DNA from: Laguncularia racemosa
Lineage: Eukaryota > Streptophyta > Magnoliopsida > Myrtales > Combretaceae
Direction: 5' to 3'
Length of the DNA stretch: 64,000 nt
NCBI GenBank assembly: GCA_037954665.1
Contig: JBBMOL010000073.1
Location: 3,038,001 to 3,102,000 of the forward strand
The position numbers and the translations under genes were made by a program. The notes below the pieces were generated by a model. That model saw only the letters and a program-made list of their open reading frames with translations. It was not told where the DNA came from and ran no database searches. Numbering within the stretch: the stretch's first letter is position 1; each line of letters starts with the position of its first letter. Below, piece by piece: positions 11,978 to 23,639 of this stretch.

Positions 11978-14900
11978 ATGGAGTACATAGACAAGTTGCC
12001 TCCAATGGATCTGATGCGGTCAGAGAAGATGACGTTTGTTCAGTTAATCATTCCGGTTGAGTCCGCTCATCGAGCGGTTTCGTACCTCGGCGAACTCGGT
12101 CTTCTCCAATTTCGTGATGTGAGTATTGTTAGTTAACTCAGATCTCACGTTTTTTCTTCATTCTTATTTGAATTGGCAGTTTATCGGTTTCGTTACGTAG
12201 TTCACTTCGAGTATTGGAGAATGTGTTCGAGTGGTAATTTATTCAACTCGATGCTGTTTTAAGGTCTTTAAATCTGTGAAATCCGGATTCATTGGTTTGG
12301 AGAGATTGTGATAGAGCTAATTATGATTTAATAGGTGACTTTTAAGTGTGTTTTGGAGGATATATATGTATACGTATATGTGTCTGCTCTTTGTGATCGG
12401 ATTTGAAGTTCCATTTATCTTATCGTCCGGAGGTTTTGGCAATGGAGAATGCGTTTGTTTTTCATGTTTGATTTGGTCTTATGTGTTTAGGATCTTTTCG
12501 TTCTGTTGAGTTTGGATTACTATGAAATAGCGATTTTTATAAGACTAGTATTGATTTAACTGGTGATATAAGTCTGTTGTAGAGAAAACACATATACATA
12601 TGGGCTCCCGCGATCAGATTTTGGATATAGGTCGTTGGATTTATCTGGAGGTTTGTGATTTGAGAAATGTGTAGTGATAAAGATTGATTCTGTCCAACGT
12701 CTTTAGGATCTTTTGGTTTTGTTGAAGATGGATTGATATGAAGAGAGATTTTCGATCGATCTAGTGAAGTATAGTCTGCAGAAGGTGGATGTATATATAT
12801 GTTTTGCGATTGGATTTGGAGACTTTTTAGACATGTGCTGTGAATTGAGCAATGGGTTGAGGGTTTAATGGTTATTGATCTAGATTTTATCGATTCTTTC
12901 ACTAGTTCAGTACTATGGGTTTTGACTTTCCAGAGTTTGGAGCACCCAATGAACCTGTGGCATGATTTGTGCAAGTACTGTCCTTACATCATATTCTTTC
13001 TAGCTTTTAAGCTTCTTTGTGACCAGTGGTTGATAGGATATGTTAATGCTCGTGGCTGAGGTCTGCAATAGTCATTAGGCTTGTATCGTGCTGATTCAAC
13101 CCCTACAGACGTGTCATGTCATGTCATGTTTTTTTTTTTTTTTTTTGTGATCAGATGAAAGGACATTATTCATGCTTCTGGTATACTGGATTAAATGATA
13201 GAATGCATGGTTTTATGAAAATGCCTACTCATCAAGATGAATGCAGACTGCTCGAGTTCAACTGTATCTTTTGCCTCCTTGATTAATTATTGAGGGCAAT
13301 AAAATGACATTAGTCTGAGCCTTAGAAGTTTGATGTTGGATGCGATCTTCCAATGATGCCTAGTCTTTCATCTAGTTGCATCTCATTCCCCCTTGAGTAC
13401 TATTGTAGTTTTACTTCCCGTTTGTTTATGTTCACTATACTAGACTTCTACTATTATGCTCATTCTTACTTTCCCATTTCTTTGCAATTTGCAGTTAAAT
13501 GGTGATAAAAGCCCTTTCCAGCGAACTTTTGTTAATCAGGTACTTTGTCGAACTGCATGGTGTACTTTCAGTTTGCATTTTGTGTTTCTGCATTTTTTTA
13601 GCTATTAAAGGTCACTTTGACTTCTTTTTTTTTTTTAAAAAAAAAAGTTTTTCTGGATGAAAAGCATACAATCAACTTTATATAAGAAGTTCTTGTATAT
13701 GGCTTCATTCATTCTTCCTTAGTTGTGCTCAACTTGATTTTGGCTCTGCAATAGTTATCTATTGCTTTTTTAAGTTTGATGCATTTTCTCTTACTTTCCA
13801 TGGAGACTCGGACATATCAGAAAGATTTTTTGCTAAACAAATTTTCCAGAATCATCCTGTAGTTCTCAATTAATTAATGGTGAAGGATTATTGTATCTGA
13901 TGTTGAGATATCATTTTCAGGTGAAGCGATGTGGAGAGATGTCGAGAAAATTGCGCTTTTTGAAAGATCAAATTACTAAAGCTGGCCTATTGTCTTCTTT
14001 AAATCCAGTTATGCAGCCAGATGTTGAACTAGAGGATTTAGAGGTATCCCTTTGTTGTGTCGCTTTATAATTCCTTTTTCAAAATTCCCATTTTTTTTGG
14101 GTAATTGTAATTTGCAAACTTTCTTTCCTTCCAACTTTATTAGGGGAATGATTTATTCTGCCATGTGTTTTTTTTTTTTTTTTTTGTTTCAGATCCAACT
14201 TGCTGAGCATGAACATGAATTGAATGAGATGAACTCAAATAGTGAGAAACTTCGACAAACGCATAATGAGCTCTTGGAGTTTAAGATTGTTCTGCAGAAG
14301 GCAAGTTGTTCTCTACCTTGCTGCTCATTTCAGCCGTGACCCTTTCTTGATAAGTTAGACTTCTTCTTATTCTTTATCATAGACATCATTCGTATAAGAA
14401 GTCCTCTGTATGCTCATTGGTCAAAAAATTTTCACCCTGAGTTTCATGTTCTCTGATGCACTATCTAAATGTTCATCAATGCTTAATACTCTTTGTTGTC
14501 ATGGGGATACGTACTGAGTGCCTAATTTTTAGCTCACTGTTTCTGAAGTTCTGTGTTTTTCTAGGTAATGTTATAAACTTAAATTAAAGTAGTCAATCTT
14601 GCACTGACAAAAGCATTTGGTATTCTTTTTCTCCTAGAATCCAGCTCCAAATGTTATTTTGGATGTTATAGAGTCCATCCATGAAGTTGCTTTATTGCAC
14701 TTTTGCTATTTGACTCCCCCCAACAAACCCCCCCAAATGCTGTTTGGCTATGTTTTTTACATGTTGAGACTGTTGGGGACTGTATACACAGTAGTTTGTG
14801 TAGCCTTGAGGTTTGTACCTTGGACACCAAAATGGTTTTCTGTGAGATCCTTGCAAATTACTTTTCCAATTGTGATCATCATAATCTTTTTTAGGCATCA

Positions 14901-17900
14901 TAAGCTTACAATGGAGGCCATTGCCAGGCCGTCAGCTTTCTTGTCTCAGGAAAGAGTCATATGGTGGCAGAAGAGAGGGAGTTGGAGGAAAATGTTTTTT
15001 CAAATGATGCTTATATTGAGAATGCATCCTTACTTGATAAGGTTCTTCTTCTCATTTTTCTTCTTTTTTATTTTTCAATTTATCCATGTAAACATCCACG
15101 TATATTTCATCCATGTGGACTTTTCCTTTCCTATAGGAGATTGGACAGGCAGCATCAGGGCCATCAGGTTTGAGGTTTATCAGTGGGATCATATGCAAAT
15201 CCAAGGCATTAATGTTTGAGAGGATGCTTTTCCGTGCCACAAGAGGCAATATGCTCTTTAATCAGGCACCGGCTGATGAAGGCATTCTGGATCCTATTAC
15301 GTCTGAACCGGTTTCTATCTTACCAACTCAATTAGATCTGCTGTTGGTCTCGAAATTTTTAATGCTGCCTTGCAGCAATGCATGACCTCTGTGAGTTTTC
15401 TCCTACAGGTTGAGAAAATTGTATTTGTGGTTTTTTTCTCGGGGGAGCAAGCCAAGACAAAGATCCTTAAAATCTGTGATGCTTTTGGTGCAAACTGCTA
15501 TCCTGTTCCTGAAGATATCACTAAGCAAAGACAAATAACAAGAGAAGTGAGTGCACTTTGGTGGTTTTGCGTCTTCTTCCTTCTCTTTTAAATAAGTTCT
15601 TGAGGCTCAAAAAAGATTCTCTTAAATATTAACATGATCATTAATCAAACATCTCTTTTTCTAGTAGTTTACAATGTGGTCCAAACCATGTAGTTTTCAG
15701 CTCTTGGTTGATTTTGAGTTTCTTGGTTCAGGTTTTGGCTCGACTTTCTGACTTGGAAGCGACCTTAGATGCTGGGATCAATCACCGGAATAAGGCACTA
15801 AGTTCCATCGGGTTTCACATTATTAAATGGATGAACATGGTAACTATTACTTTAATTCATAAGCAAGGATCAACTCTAGCCACTAATTAAGTCCTTATAC
15901 CTTATAAAAAGTATGGCACTTAATCTAAAATTATGGGTAATTTTGTGGTACACTTTTCACCAACCCAATCTCGATGAAACTACAAGCAACTACATCAACA
16001 ATATAGTTTGAAAGAACGAATGACATGTGTTAAGCATAGTGCACGAATGGGTAGCATTCCATCGAACTAAGGCAGGGAAGGTGAAGGAATTGGATTTTTA
16101 AAGCTGAAGTACGTAGGGGAGTCCGGTAAAGGGCTAAGGAGCAAGGGGCACTCTCATTCTAACCTTTGCATGGCGCCACCATAAAGCGATAGCGAGACCT
16201 GAGTCGAACTAGGGCATTTGTACCACAGAGGTACCTCACTCTATCTGCGGGCTTGCTGGTGGGATAGGAATTGGTAACAACATAGCTATTATTGGATCCA
16301 GTTTCTCCTCAACAAATAAGTGCTTGGGCCAATAAAATCCTCCCTATTGGAGAGATAGTTGGAGAGGTGACAAAACCCTATACTTTTCATTACAAAACCA
16401 ATAAACCGGAAAAGGATGGATTATTCTATGAAAGAATTTTTGGTCATGGCACTTAATCTAAAATTATGGGTAATTTTGTGTTTCTATGGTGTTAAATTTT
16501 GATGACTGTATTTACTAATTTCTTCTTAGGTGAGACGGGAGAAAGCTGTGTATGACACATTGAATATGCTGAACTTTGATGTGACGAAGAAATGTCTGGT
16601 TGGAGAGGGTTGGTGCCCTATATTTGCCAAGCCAAAGGTGCTTTTTCTTTGTATTCTCCTTAGAGCTTGTGCATGTGCATTCTTCTTAGCAGTCCTGCTT
16701 TCCTGTTTCTAGTTGTTATCTTGAATATTTTAATTTATTTTCAAATATTTCAGGCTTTAAATCATAATTTCAAATTTCCTATTTCTACAGATTCAGGAGG
16801 CTCTGCAACGAGCAACATATGACAGTAATTCACAAGTGGGCATAATTTTTCATGAGATGGATGCTATGGAATCTCCTCCTACATATTTTAGAACCAATAA
16901 ATTCACAAATGCATTCCAGGAAGTTGTTGATGCATATGGGTGAGCTTGGACATGCTCTTTATAATTTAGTGTGTTGGAAGTGAGTGTCCTTGTTTTATTT
17001 TTCATTGGGGAAGAGACCCTTCTTTACAAGACCATTTCATCCCATGCATATCATGGCTACATCATTCTTTTGCATATCAAGCCCTCTCTTTTTATAGGGG
17101 AAAGCATGGTTCAACTCAATAATTAGTTTTAGTTTGTGATTGAGTTTGAGTGTGGTTATTTCTAGCTCCTTGAAGATGTCTTTGATGTAATAATCTTTCC
17201 GACAGTGTTGCTGAATATGAAGAGGTGAATCCTGCAGTTTACACAGTCATTACCTTTCCTTTCCTTTTTGCGGTAATGTTTGGTGATTGGGGTCATGGAT
17301 TATGTTTATTGCTGGGAGCTTTGATTCTTATAGCTAGGGAGGGCAAGCTCAGTACTCAGGTTTGTTAGTTTTGCAGCAAATTTATACACACAGTGCTAAT
17401 ATTGCAATACTGCGTCTTATAGTTATGACTTATCTGATTTCTCTTGAATAATCGAGTTTTTGATGTGTGTGATATGCACTGTTATTAATTTTCCTACCTA
17501 TTGTGCACCATTTTGCTTACAGAAACTTGGAAACTTTATGGAAATGCCATTTGCATTTCCATACCTATTGTGCACCATTTTGCTTACAGAAACTCAGAAG
17601 CTTTATGGAAATGCTATTTACACATCGAGTTTTCAATGTGTGTGATATGTGCTGTTATTAATTTTCCTACCTATTGTGCACCATTTTGCTTACAGAAACT
17701 CGGAAGCTTTATGGAAATGCTATTTGGAGGACGCTATGTACTTCTTTTGATGGCTTTATTTTCCATTTATTGCGGGCTGATATACAATGAATTCTTCTCC
17801 GTGCCCTTCCACATATTTGGAGAGTCTGCTTACATGTGCCGGGATACTTCTTGCAGGTAAGTCACACTTATTTCCTATCTTTAGGGTTAAGGATTACCAT

Positions 17901-20900
17901 TCTCTTAGATAGGCAAACTATTCAAGAGAACAGTAAACCTTAGTGCTATCCCTTCAAAAGTATTTGACAGATTCCTCTTCTTGTAAGACTTTTGTTAGGC
18001 TATCCGAAAGGCAGAGGATGAAAGTTGGAGCAACTGCAAATAACACCCATACTACTTCAGTTGCTTCACCTTATTTTATTTGCAGTGTTTGAATAAGATG
18101 TAGTGAATTATATAGGTGAAATAGTTATTAAATCTGTGTCTATCACGTAATTTTCAAGTTTCAAGCAATATACAATCTTGTAACTTAGTGTTTATCTAAT
18201 GTCAGCATCCTCAATCTCGGATATTGAACAATTTAGTCTACTGACAATAGGAAAGTAGATTCTTGAAGTATTTTGAAATGGATGTATGTTATGTATATGA
18301 GCAAAGCATATTTATGGGTATTTTTATCTTCTGTTCATTTTGACCAGTGATGCCCATTCAGTTGGTTTAGTCAAAGTTCGAGACCCATACCCATTTGGTG
18401 TAGATCCTAGTTGGCGTGGAAGCCGTTCAGAACTTCCCTTCTTGAACTCTCTCAAGATGAAGATGTCTATTTTGTTGGGGGTGGTGCAGATGAACTTGGG
18501 AATCGTACTAAGTTACTTCAATGCACGATTTTTTAACAGCTCACTTGATATAAGGTTTGTTGACATCCTCTTTTTCTCTCCCTCAATCACCCAACCCTGC
18601 CAAAAGACTTGCACACATTGATAGGTGCATATATACATGGATGTATGTCCATGCCCCTTTCTTTGGGTGAGAGATCAATTTTCATTAATTTTAGCAAAGA
18701 TTTATGAAAGGGAAGTGTACTACCCTCTATACAAAAACACAAAAGAGAACACAGTAGCTGAAAAACAATTGGAGTATAGATCTATACATCAGATTACAAA
18801 AGGGTGCATGTATCTATGTTCTTATCAATACAAGTACTCTAGCTATTGTAGTACAAAAGAAAGACCTCTTCTAAAAATACACTCAGAATCTTGGGCATTG
18901 TTTCCCACTTTATTTTTTATGCATGTGCACCTTGTCTGTAAATTCTAGGATGATGAGAACTTCAATATTTTTGTTAGGTACCAGTTTGTGCCACAAATGA
19001 TCTTTCTCAACAGCCTTTTTGGCTATCTTTCACTTCTTATCATCATCAAATGGTGCACTGGTTCACAAGCTGATCTCTACCATGTGATGATCTATATGTT
19101 CTTAAGTCCCACCGATGACCTTCGTGAGAACGAGCTTTTCTGGGGTCAGAGACCACTTCAGGTAAGGATTATATCTGTTTTCCTCGTTTTATTTAATTTT
19201 ATTTTTTGTTATAATTATATTTGGTTCTCATTATTCTGAATGGTGTTTAACTCCTGCAGATCATTCTACTGCTTTTGGCTATAGTTGCAGTTCCATGGAT
19301 GCTCTTTCCGAAACCTTTTATTCTGAAAAAGCTTCACTCTGAGGTACTGTCTTGACAATCTGTAGATTGCTGAATGCGACTGGAGTGCTATTTGTGTATT
19401 TTCGTTTTAACACTTATTTGATAATGTGCCAAGATATTAGTATTATGAATAACTTACCATGGATTCACCCAAGGGTATTGATTGAGTTTGTAACTTTGTG
19501 AGTTGACTCAGACAATCACTTTGTGAGTTTATAAATGATGTTAGGAGAGACTATTGTGAATTGATAAGCATTCATGCCCTAGTGTGGACACTACAAATCT
19601 TCAGAATTTATACTTTTTGTTGCTATACAACCCAGTGATAAATTGAGTGAGATGAAAGATAAGAAAGAAGAACAACTCTTTCTCAAAATCAGAAAAATTT
19701 TGCATGGTCCAAGATTTTAAATCTACCTATGTTTATGGACTTGATTATGGATATTTTTGGGTGATATGAAGCTTGTTTGATTTTCTTTGTGTCCCAAAAT
19801 TTTCTCATTATCTCATTTCTCTTATGTTTGTAAACGCAAACCCTGCTAATCTAGAAACAATTGATAATGAAGATCCTAATGTTGCAATGGTCTATAATGT
19901 TTAATGAGCTTCTGCAGTCATAGTTTTATTGGTACTTGCAGTTACTATATTGGTTTGTGATAGTGTTTTAGTCATATATTGTTTACTTTTGGATCCTATC
20001 TTGCTTTATTGTTTGGAGCTTGAAAAATGTTATATGTTACATTAAAGAATATACCAACGAAATTGATTTGAAATACATACATATAATGTCCCCTCTTCTC
20101 CAGTAACCACTGTCCATTAATTAGACTTTAATGCTACTGCCTGTGACATGTATTAAAGAATTTGCCTAATTGTACTTGGCTATTTATGTTAATTTGTAGA
20201 ATCTTACGATCCTCTTTAATCCAAAGAGAGCATGGTATAGGGTTTCATTATCTGGCAGAATTTACTGAATATAATTAAGCAAATACTTTGTGGTAAGCTG
20301 GAACTCAAAGAAGTTCAGTCCATTGAAGAGAACAACCTTTCCTGAGACTTTTATCCCAATAAAATTGTTTTGCATGTAATGTCAGGTTGTTGGCATAGAA
20401 TGAAGATAATCCTCTCTTTAATTGTTGGTTCAGAATGTCTTTCTACATGACATGCATTCTGGTCCCAAATCAAATATGGATTTTTTAGTAAAAAAAGGCT
20501 GTTTATCATTGCCTGTTTCTTGCAACCCATTTGTGGTGATATGAAAGTTATACTAGATGAATAGCCTCACAATAAATGTTTGTAAAGTGGAATATTTGTA
20601 AGTTGGTTAGGACAGTCATTGTAATATGAAAAGGCATAATAGATGGGTTAGTACCTTTTTCAGAGCTTTCTTTTACAAACTAAGGATCCTTACTGCCCAG
20701 TGTCCAGGTCATATATACCACAATGACAATTTTTTCCTTTGTATTTGTGGACCTCTCTGGGTCTTCTTTTTCCTTGGAAGATGTAACTGCCATGGCAAGT
20801 TTTGCTTTGTCCAAGATGGGAAAAACACCTTCTTTAAAGGGCATGCTGCCTATGTTGAGTTACAGATAATTCTCTCTATGAAGCTTCTTATTAAATAGAC

Positions 20901-21922
20901 TATGGAATAGAAGTTTTGAGTCTCTCTTTTCCTGTATATACTTTGCAGAGATTTCAGGGTCGTACGTATCGTATGCTAGGCACCTCTGAGATGGATAACA
21001 ATGCAGAACCTGATTCTGCAAGGCAACATCATGAAGATTTCAATTTTAGTGAGGTCTTTGTGCACCAAATGATACATTCCATAGAGTTTGTTTTAGGTGC
21101 AGTTTCAAACACAGCTTCTTACCTGCGTCTTTGGGCTTTAAGGTATGATTTCCTCCTGTTTAACATTTTTCTTCAACAAACAATCAATCTTCTGACTATC
21201 TGGTTCTTACTTACAGCTTGGCCCACTCTGAGTTGTCGACTGTTTTTTATGAGAAAGTTCTACTTCTTGCCTGGGGGTGAGTTCTACTTTAAGGTGATAT
21301 ATTGACAATTGACTTCTGGTTGTTAGGCAATTGAACATCAATCTTGTGCCTGCCTTTAGACTTATTCAAGGTTTTATGGCATGCCCCTTTTTTTTTGGCC
21401 CCTTCTGCTTTGTTTTTTTTTTTTTCTCCTTTTCTTTTAACACAATTGGTATGTTTGCTGGAAGTACATGTAATTTATCAGGGAATCATCATTGTGGCAT
21501 GGAGCAATATATTTGGTGCTCAACTACTTTGTTTGAAATCTACTTTCTGGTGCTTAGGTTTTTTCTTATGCAGTAGACTATGATTTGGACCAGCAGCTTC
21601 TCTGTTAGTGTTGACATGCATCTGTTTATTTTGGGGGACCATGCTTTGTAGCTAGATAACATCGCTTTGGCTTCATTTTGAAGGACACTTATCATTTTAT
21701 CAATGTAAATGTTTCAGGTATGACAACCTTGTCATTCGGTTAGTTGGTCTAGCAGTTTTTGCTTTTGCAACTGCCTTCATATTGCTGATGATGGAGACTC
21801 TCAGTGCTTTCCTTCATGCATTGCGTCTTCACTGGGTAGAATTCCAGAGTAAGTTTTACCACGGGGATGGCTATAAGTTCAGGCCTTTCTCCTTTGCATC
21901 ATTAGCAGATGATGAGGATTAG
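11978..21922 (+). CDS. VHA-a1: V-type proton ATPase subunit a (VHA-a1 type), 18 exons
   Basis: This encodes the a subunit of the membrane V0 sector, which forms the two proton half-channels of the vacuolar-type H+-ATPase. Exons by translation and splice sites: 11978-12118, 13495-13539, 13921-14043, 14193-14300, 14928-15041, 15137-15310, 15409-15546, 15732-15839, 16530-16637, 16791-16939, 17206-17359, 17696-17856, 18348-18554, 18978-19161, 19260-19343, 20949-21142, 21217-21276, 21718-21922. All junction phases agree, giving 2457 nt and about 818 aa, the normal family length. The N-terminus, MEYIDKLPPMDLMRSEKM, is of the Arabidopsis VHA-a1 (TGN/early endosome) kind, not the vacuolar a2/a3 kind. 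Family blocks include FGDWGHGLCLLLGA, GVDPSWRGSRSELPFLNSLK and SNTASYLRLWALSLAHSEL. The Arg of YLRLW, about residue 726, is the essential proton-path arginine. Oddities: a GC-AG intron 4, a triplicated acceptor before exon 12, and organelle DNA in intron 8. TGN location is inferred from similarity. Confidence 0.96.
14301..14927 (+). other. Non-canonical GC-AG intron (intron 4 of the V-ATPase gene)
   Basis: Exon 4 ends CTGCAGAAG and is followed by GCAAGT, a perfect donor except for GC in place of GT. The acceptor is ATTGCCAG before GCCGTCAGC at 14928. Joining them keeps phase 0 and gives KIVLQKAVSFLVSGKSH, in line with the family sequence. No nearby GT donor preserves the frame and the conserved residues. 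GC-AG introns are a known minor U2-type class. Confidence 0.8.
15913..16480. repeat. Organelle-DNA insertion flanked by 35-bp perfect direct repeats (intron 8)
   Basis: The 35-bp sequence starting ATGGCACTTAATC occurs at 15913-15947 and again, identical, at 16446-16480. The 498 bp between them differ in composition from the surrounding intron. Their right part, 16291-16445, is plastid rpoC1. The left part, 15948-16290, is GC-richer and also looks organellar (possibly mitochondrial), but I could not place it. The direct repeats look like a long target-site duplication made when the fragment was captured at a staggered break. The whole block lies inside intron 8 (15840-16529), clear of both splice sites. 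Confidence 0.8.
16291..16445 (+). pseudogene. rpoC1: Fragment of plastid rpoC1 (RNA polymerase beta' N-terminus)
   Basis: Read in frame from about 16309, this gives QQISAWANKILPIGEIVGEV, then TKPYTFHYKTNKPEKDGLFY and ERIFG. That is the start of the plastid-encoded RNA polymerase beta' subunit as found in land-plant chloroplasts. It begins a few codons after the usual start (IGSxxSPQQ, with one extra base at the SPQQ junction) and stops abruptly at the insertion edge. It is a nuclear-integrated copy (NUPT, or plastid DNA that came via the mitochondrion). It has no start, end or plastid promoter and is not a functional gene. The frame is still open over about 45 codons, which suggests a fairly recent transfer. 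Confidence 0.88.
17454..17720 (+). repeat. Tandem triplication of the exon-12 splice acceptor and exon start
   Basis: The segment CCTATTGTGCACCATTTTGC plus TTACAG and the first about 27 coding bases of exon 12 occurs three times. The acceptor AGs are at 17521-17522, 17588-17589 and 17694-17695. Copies 1 and 3 also share a longer upstream block (GTGTGATATGxxCTGTTATTAATTTT). Only the third copy leads into the full exon (KLGSFMEMLFGGRYV). Using acceptor 1 or 2 keeps the frame briefly, then reaches a stop (17643-17645 for copy 1), so both are decoy sites. Confidence 0.9.
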
Positions 21923-22800
21923 TCGTCAAGACATGGTTTGTAGATTTCAAAAGGATTGTATAGAGAAAAAGGCAGATTGATTAACTTTTAGTAGCAGCAG
22001 ATGACAGCCATGGATGGAACCCACATTTCCAGCAGGTCAGGCTGTAGCGTGTCCAATGCCAATGATGATGTATGACCCCATGGGAGCAGAAAAAACATGT
22101 CGGGGATTTGTCAAACCTGCCACTACAAAAGGGTTCTACCTGGTGCGTTGGTTATTAACATCAAAGAAATCTTATTTTCTTCTTTTTTGTTCCTATTTTC
22201 CTCTGGTTCTGGGATCGATTGCTGTAAAGGTGAGGTGGAAAATTGTTACAGTATGTAATTTTTGGGATTTGGTGCTTCGGGAAACAAATACAATGTAACA
22301 GATATACAACAGATATAGGGGGGATTTTGCAGGCTAGAATGCCCTTTGGGCTCCATTTTTGTAAGAACCTTTTATTCTTACCGGGCAAAGTGGAATAATC
22401 TGTCTCATGATTCGGAACATTTTTGTTTCTGGAATTGCCTTTTGCTGGTGACAAGTACAAGCGATTGTAAAAATTATTTTCAGATACATTATATATCTGC
22501 GAAGTCTCCACCATGGTAAATCCAGAATTGGAGTTAGGATGATGGAGGCATTTATAAATATTGACAATGTAAACTGTAAAAATTTTAAGTTGTGTAAAGA
22601 TAATCCTCAAACTTTGTTAGAGTTTGGAGGTGCTGTGCTAAAGCTAATTCATGCATGCACCATGCACGTCGATAAGCCTATTAGTGTGGCAATTGCGATT
22701 ACAGTGGTATCTATTATACACTTCTATAAAATGACGTATATTCCCCTGTTTCTCTCTCTCTCTCTCTCGGAGAATCTGCTGCTGATCATTTAAAAAAAAA
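21923..22800 (+). other. 3' untranslated and downstream region of the V-ATPase gene
   Basis: This follows the TAG stop. It has no convincing ORF. A (TC)n run lies at 22751-22768 just before a poly-A stretch. Candidate poly(A) signals are present in AT-rich DNA, but none is decisive. Confidence 0.4.
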
Positions 22801-23079
22801 AATTGTACATTTTTTTACCCAATGTTTTGAAGCACTTAATATAGTAACGAGTAAGTGTGATCAAAGTTAAGGTAGAAAAACAGTGATAATTTGGATCCAT
22901 GATGGCCATTGAAAAGCCTGACATTAGCTACCATCTTGTTTTTGCAAACAAATCTTCCAGCATTCTAAGCTCTCCAGTGAGATCCAAATTCAAATACCGA
23001 AAAAAAAAAAGAAAAAAAGATCTACAATTTTTTTAACGTTTTTGTTTATTTATTTATTTTATAATTGTATAATCCTTAA

Positions 23080-23575
23080 TGTTGTATTGGGTTTTCGAGA
23101 GATGATTGAATCACTTGTAAAAGAGAAATAAGATAGGCCATTGGAGGTGTCAGAGCCTATTTTGGCGTGATCACTCAGCTATCTAAGTAAGCACAAATAA
23201 GAAATTAATAGGATATAGAAATGTCGAGTATTAAGGTTCAAAAGTCCTTTATCTAGTAGACTTTATCCTCTATTTATAAGGGTTATGGATGATTCTAACA
23301 TAGGAAGTATATTTATTCTCAAGATCTTCTCCTAATATTGTGAGGGCATATCTTTGACTAGCTCCTTTATCTATATCATTTTCTTGTGCTTATCCATTGT
23401 GGGGATAGACATGGAGATTTGAGCTGGAGGAGGTTGGTAACTTCTAACTTAAAACTGCATAATTTTATGCTAAAATAAAACGAGATAGGTTGACATGGGT
23501 GAGCGAAGCTTAGACAAAAGCCTAAGTGGGCTCAAATGGGCATTGGGGGTCCAAGTCCAAAATGATTTATCAAAG
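23080..23575 (-). repeat. 3' LTR of the Ty3/gypsy element
   Basis: It starts TGTTGTATTGGG at its outer end on the + strand and aligns along its whole length with 34254-34754, with many substitutions. The shared end is ATGxTTTATCAA. The inner terminus has lost the expected CA. Immediately inside is CTTTTTCCCTACTCTCTTT, a polypyrimidine tract that is the PPT on the coding strand. Confidence 0.85.
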
Positions 23576-23639
23576 CTTTTTCCCTACTCTCTTTGGTGGC
23601 AAGTTGGCGAATAGAGTTAACAACTATGTGGACCTCTAA

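Noticed and set aside
14928..14980. Apparent frameshift in V-ATPase exon 5
   Set aside because: It appeared only with the wrong acceptor phase. With the GC-AG junction the frame is intact (AVSFLVSGKSHMVAEE).
14659..15219. 186-aa ORF overlapping V-ATPase exons 5 and 6
   Set aside because: It reads introns and exons in a shifted frame; the true exons (14928-15041 and 15137-15310) are in the frame that gives conserved V-ATPase sequence.
16291..16445. rpoC1 as a working nuclear gene
   Set aside because: It is only an internal N-terminal piece, inside an intron, with no start or end and cut at the insertion edge.
22751..22768. (TC)n run as a regulatory site
   Set aside because: It is a simple microsatellite in the 3' flank with no evidence of function.
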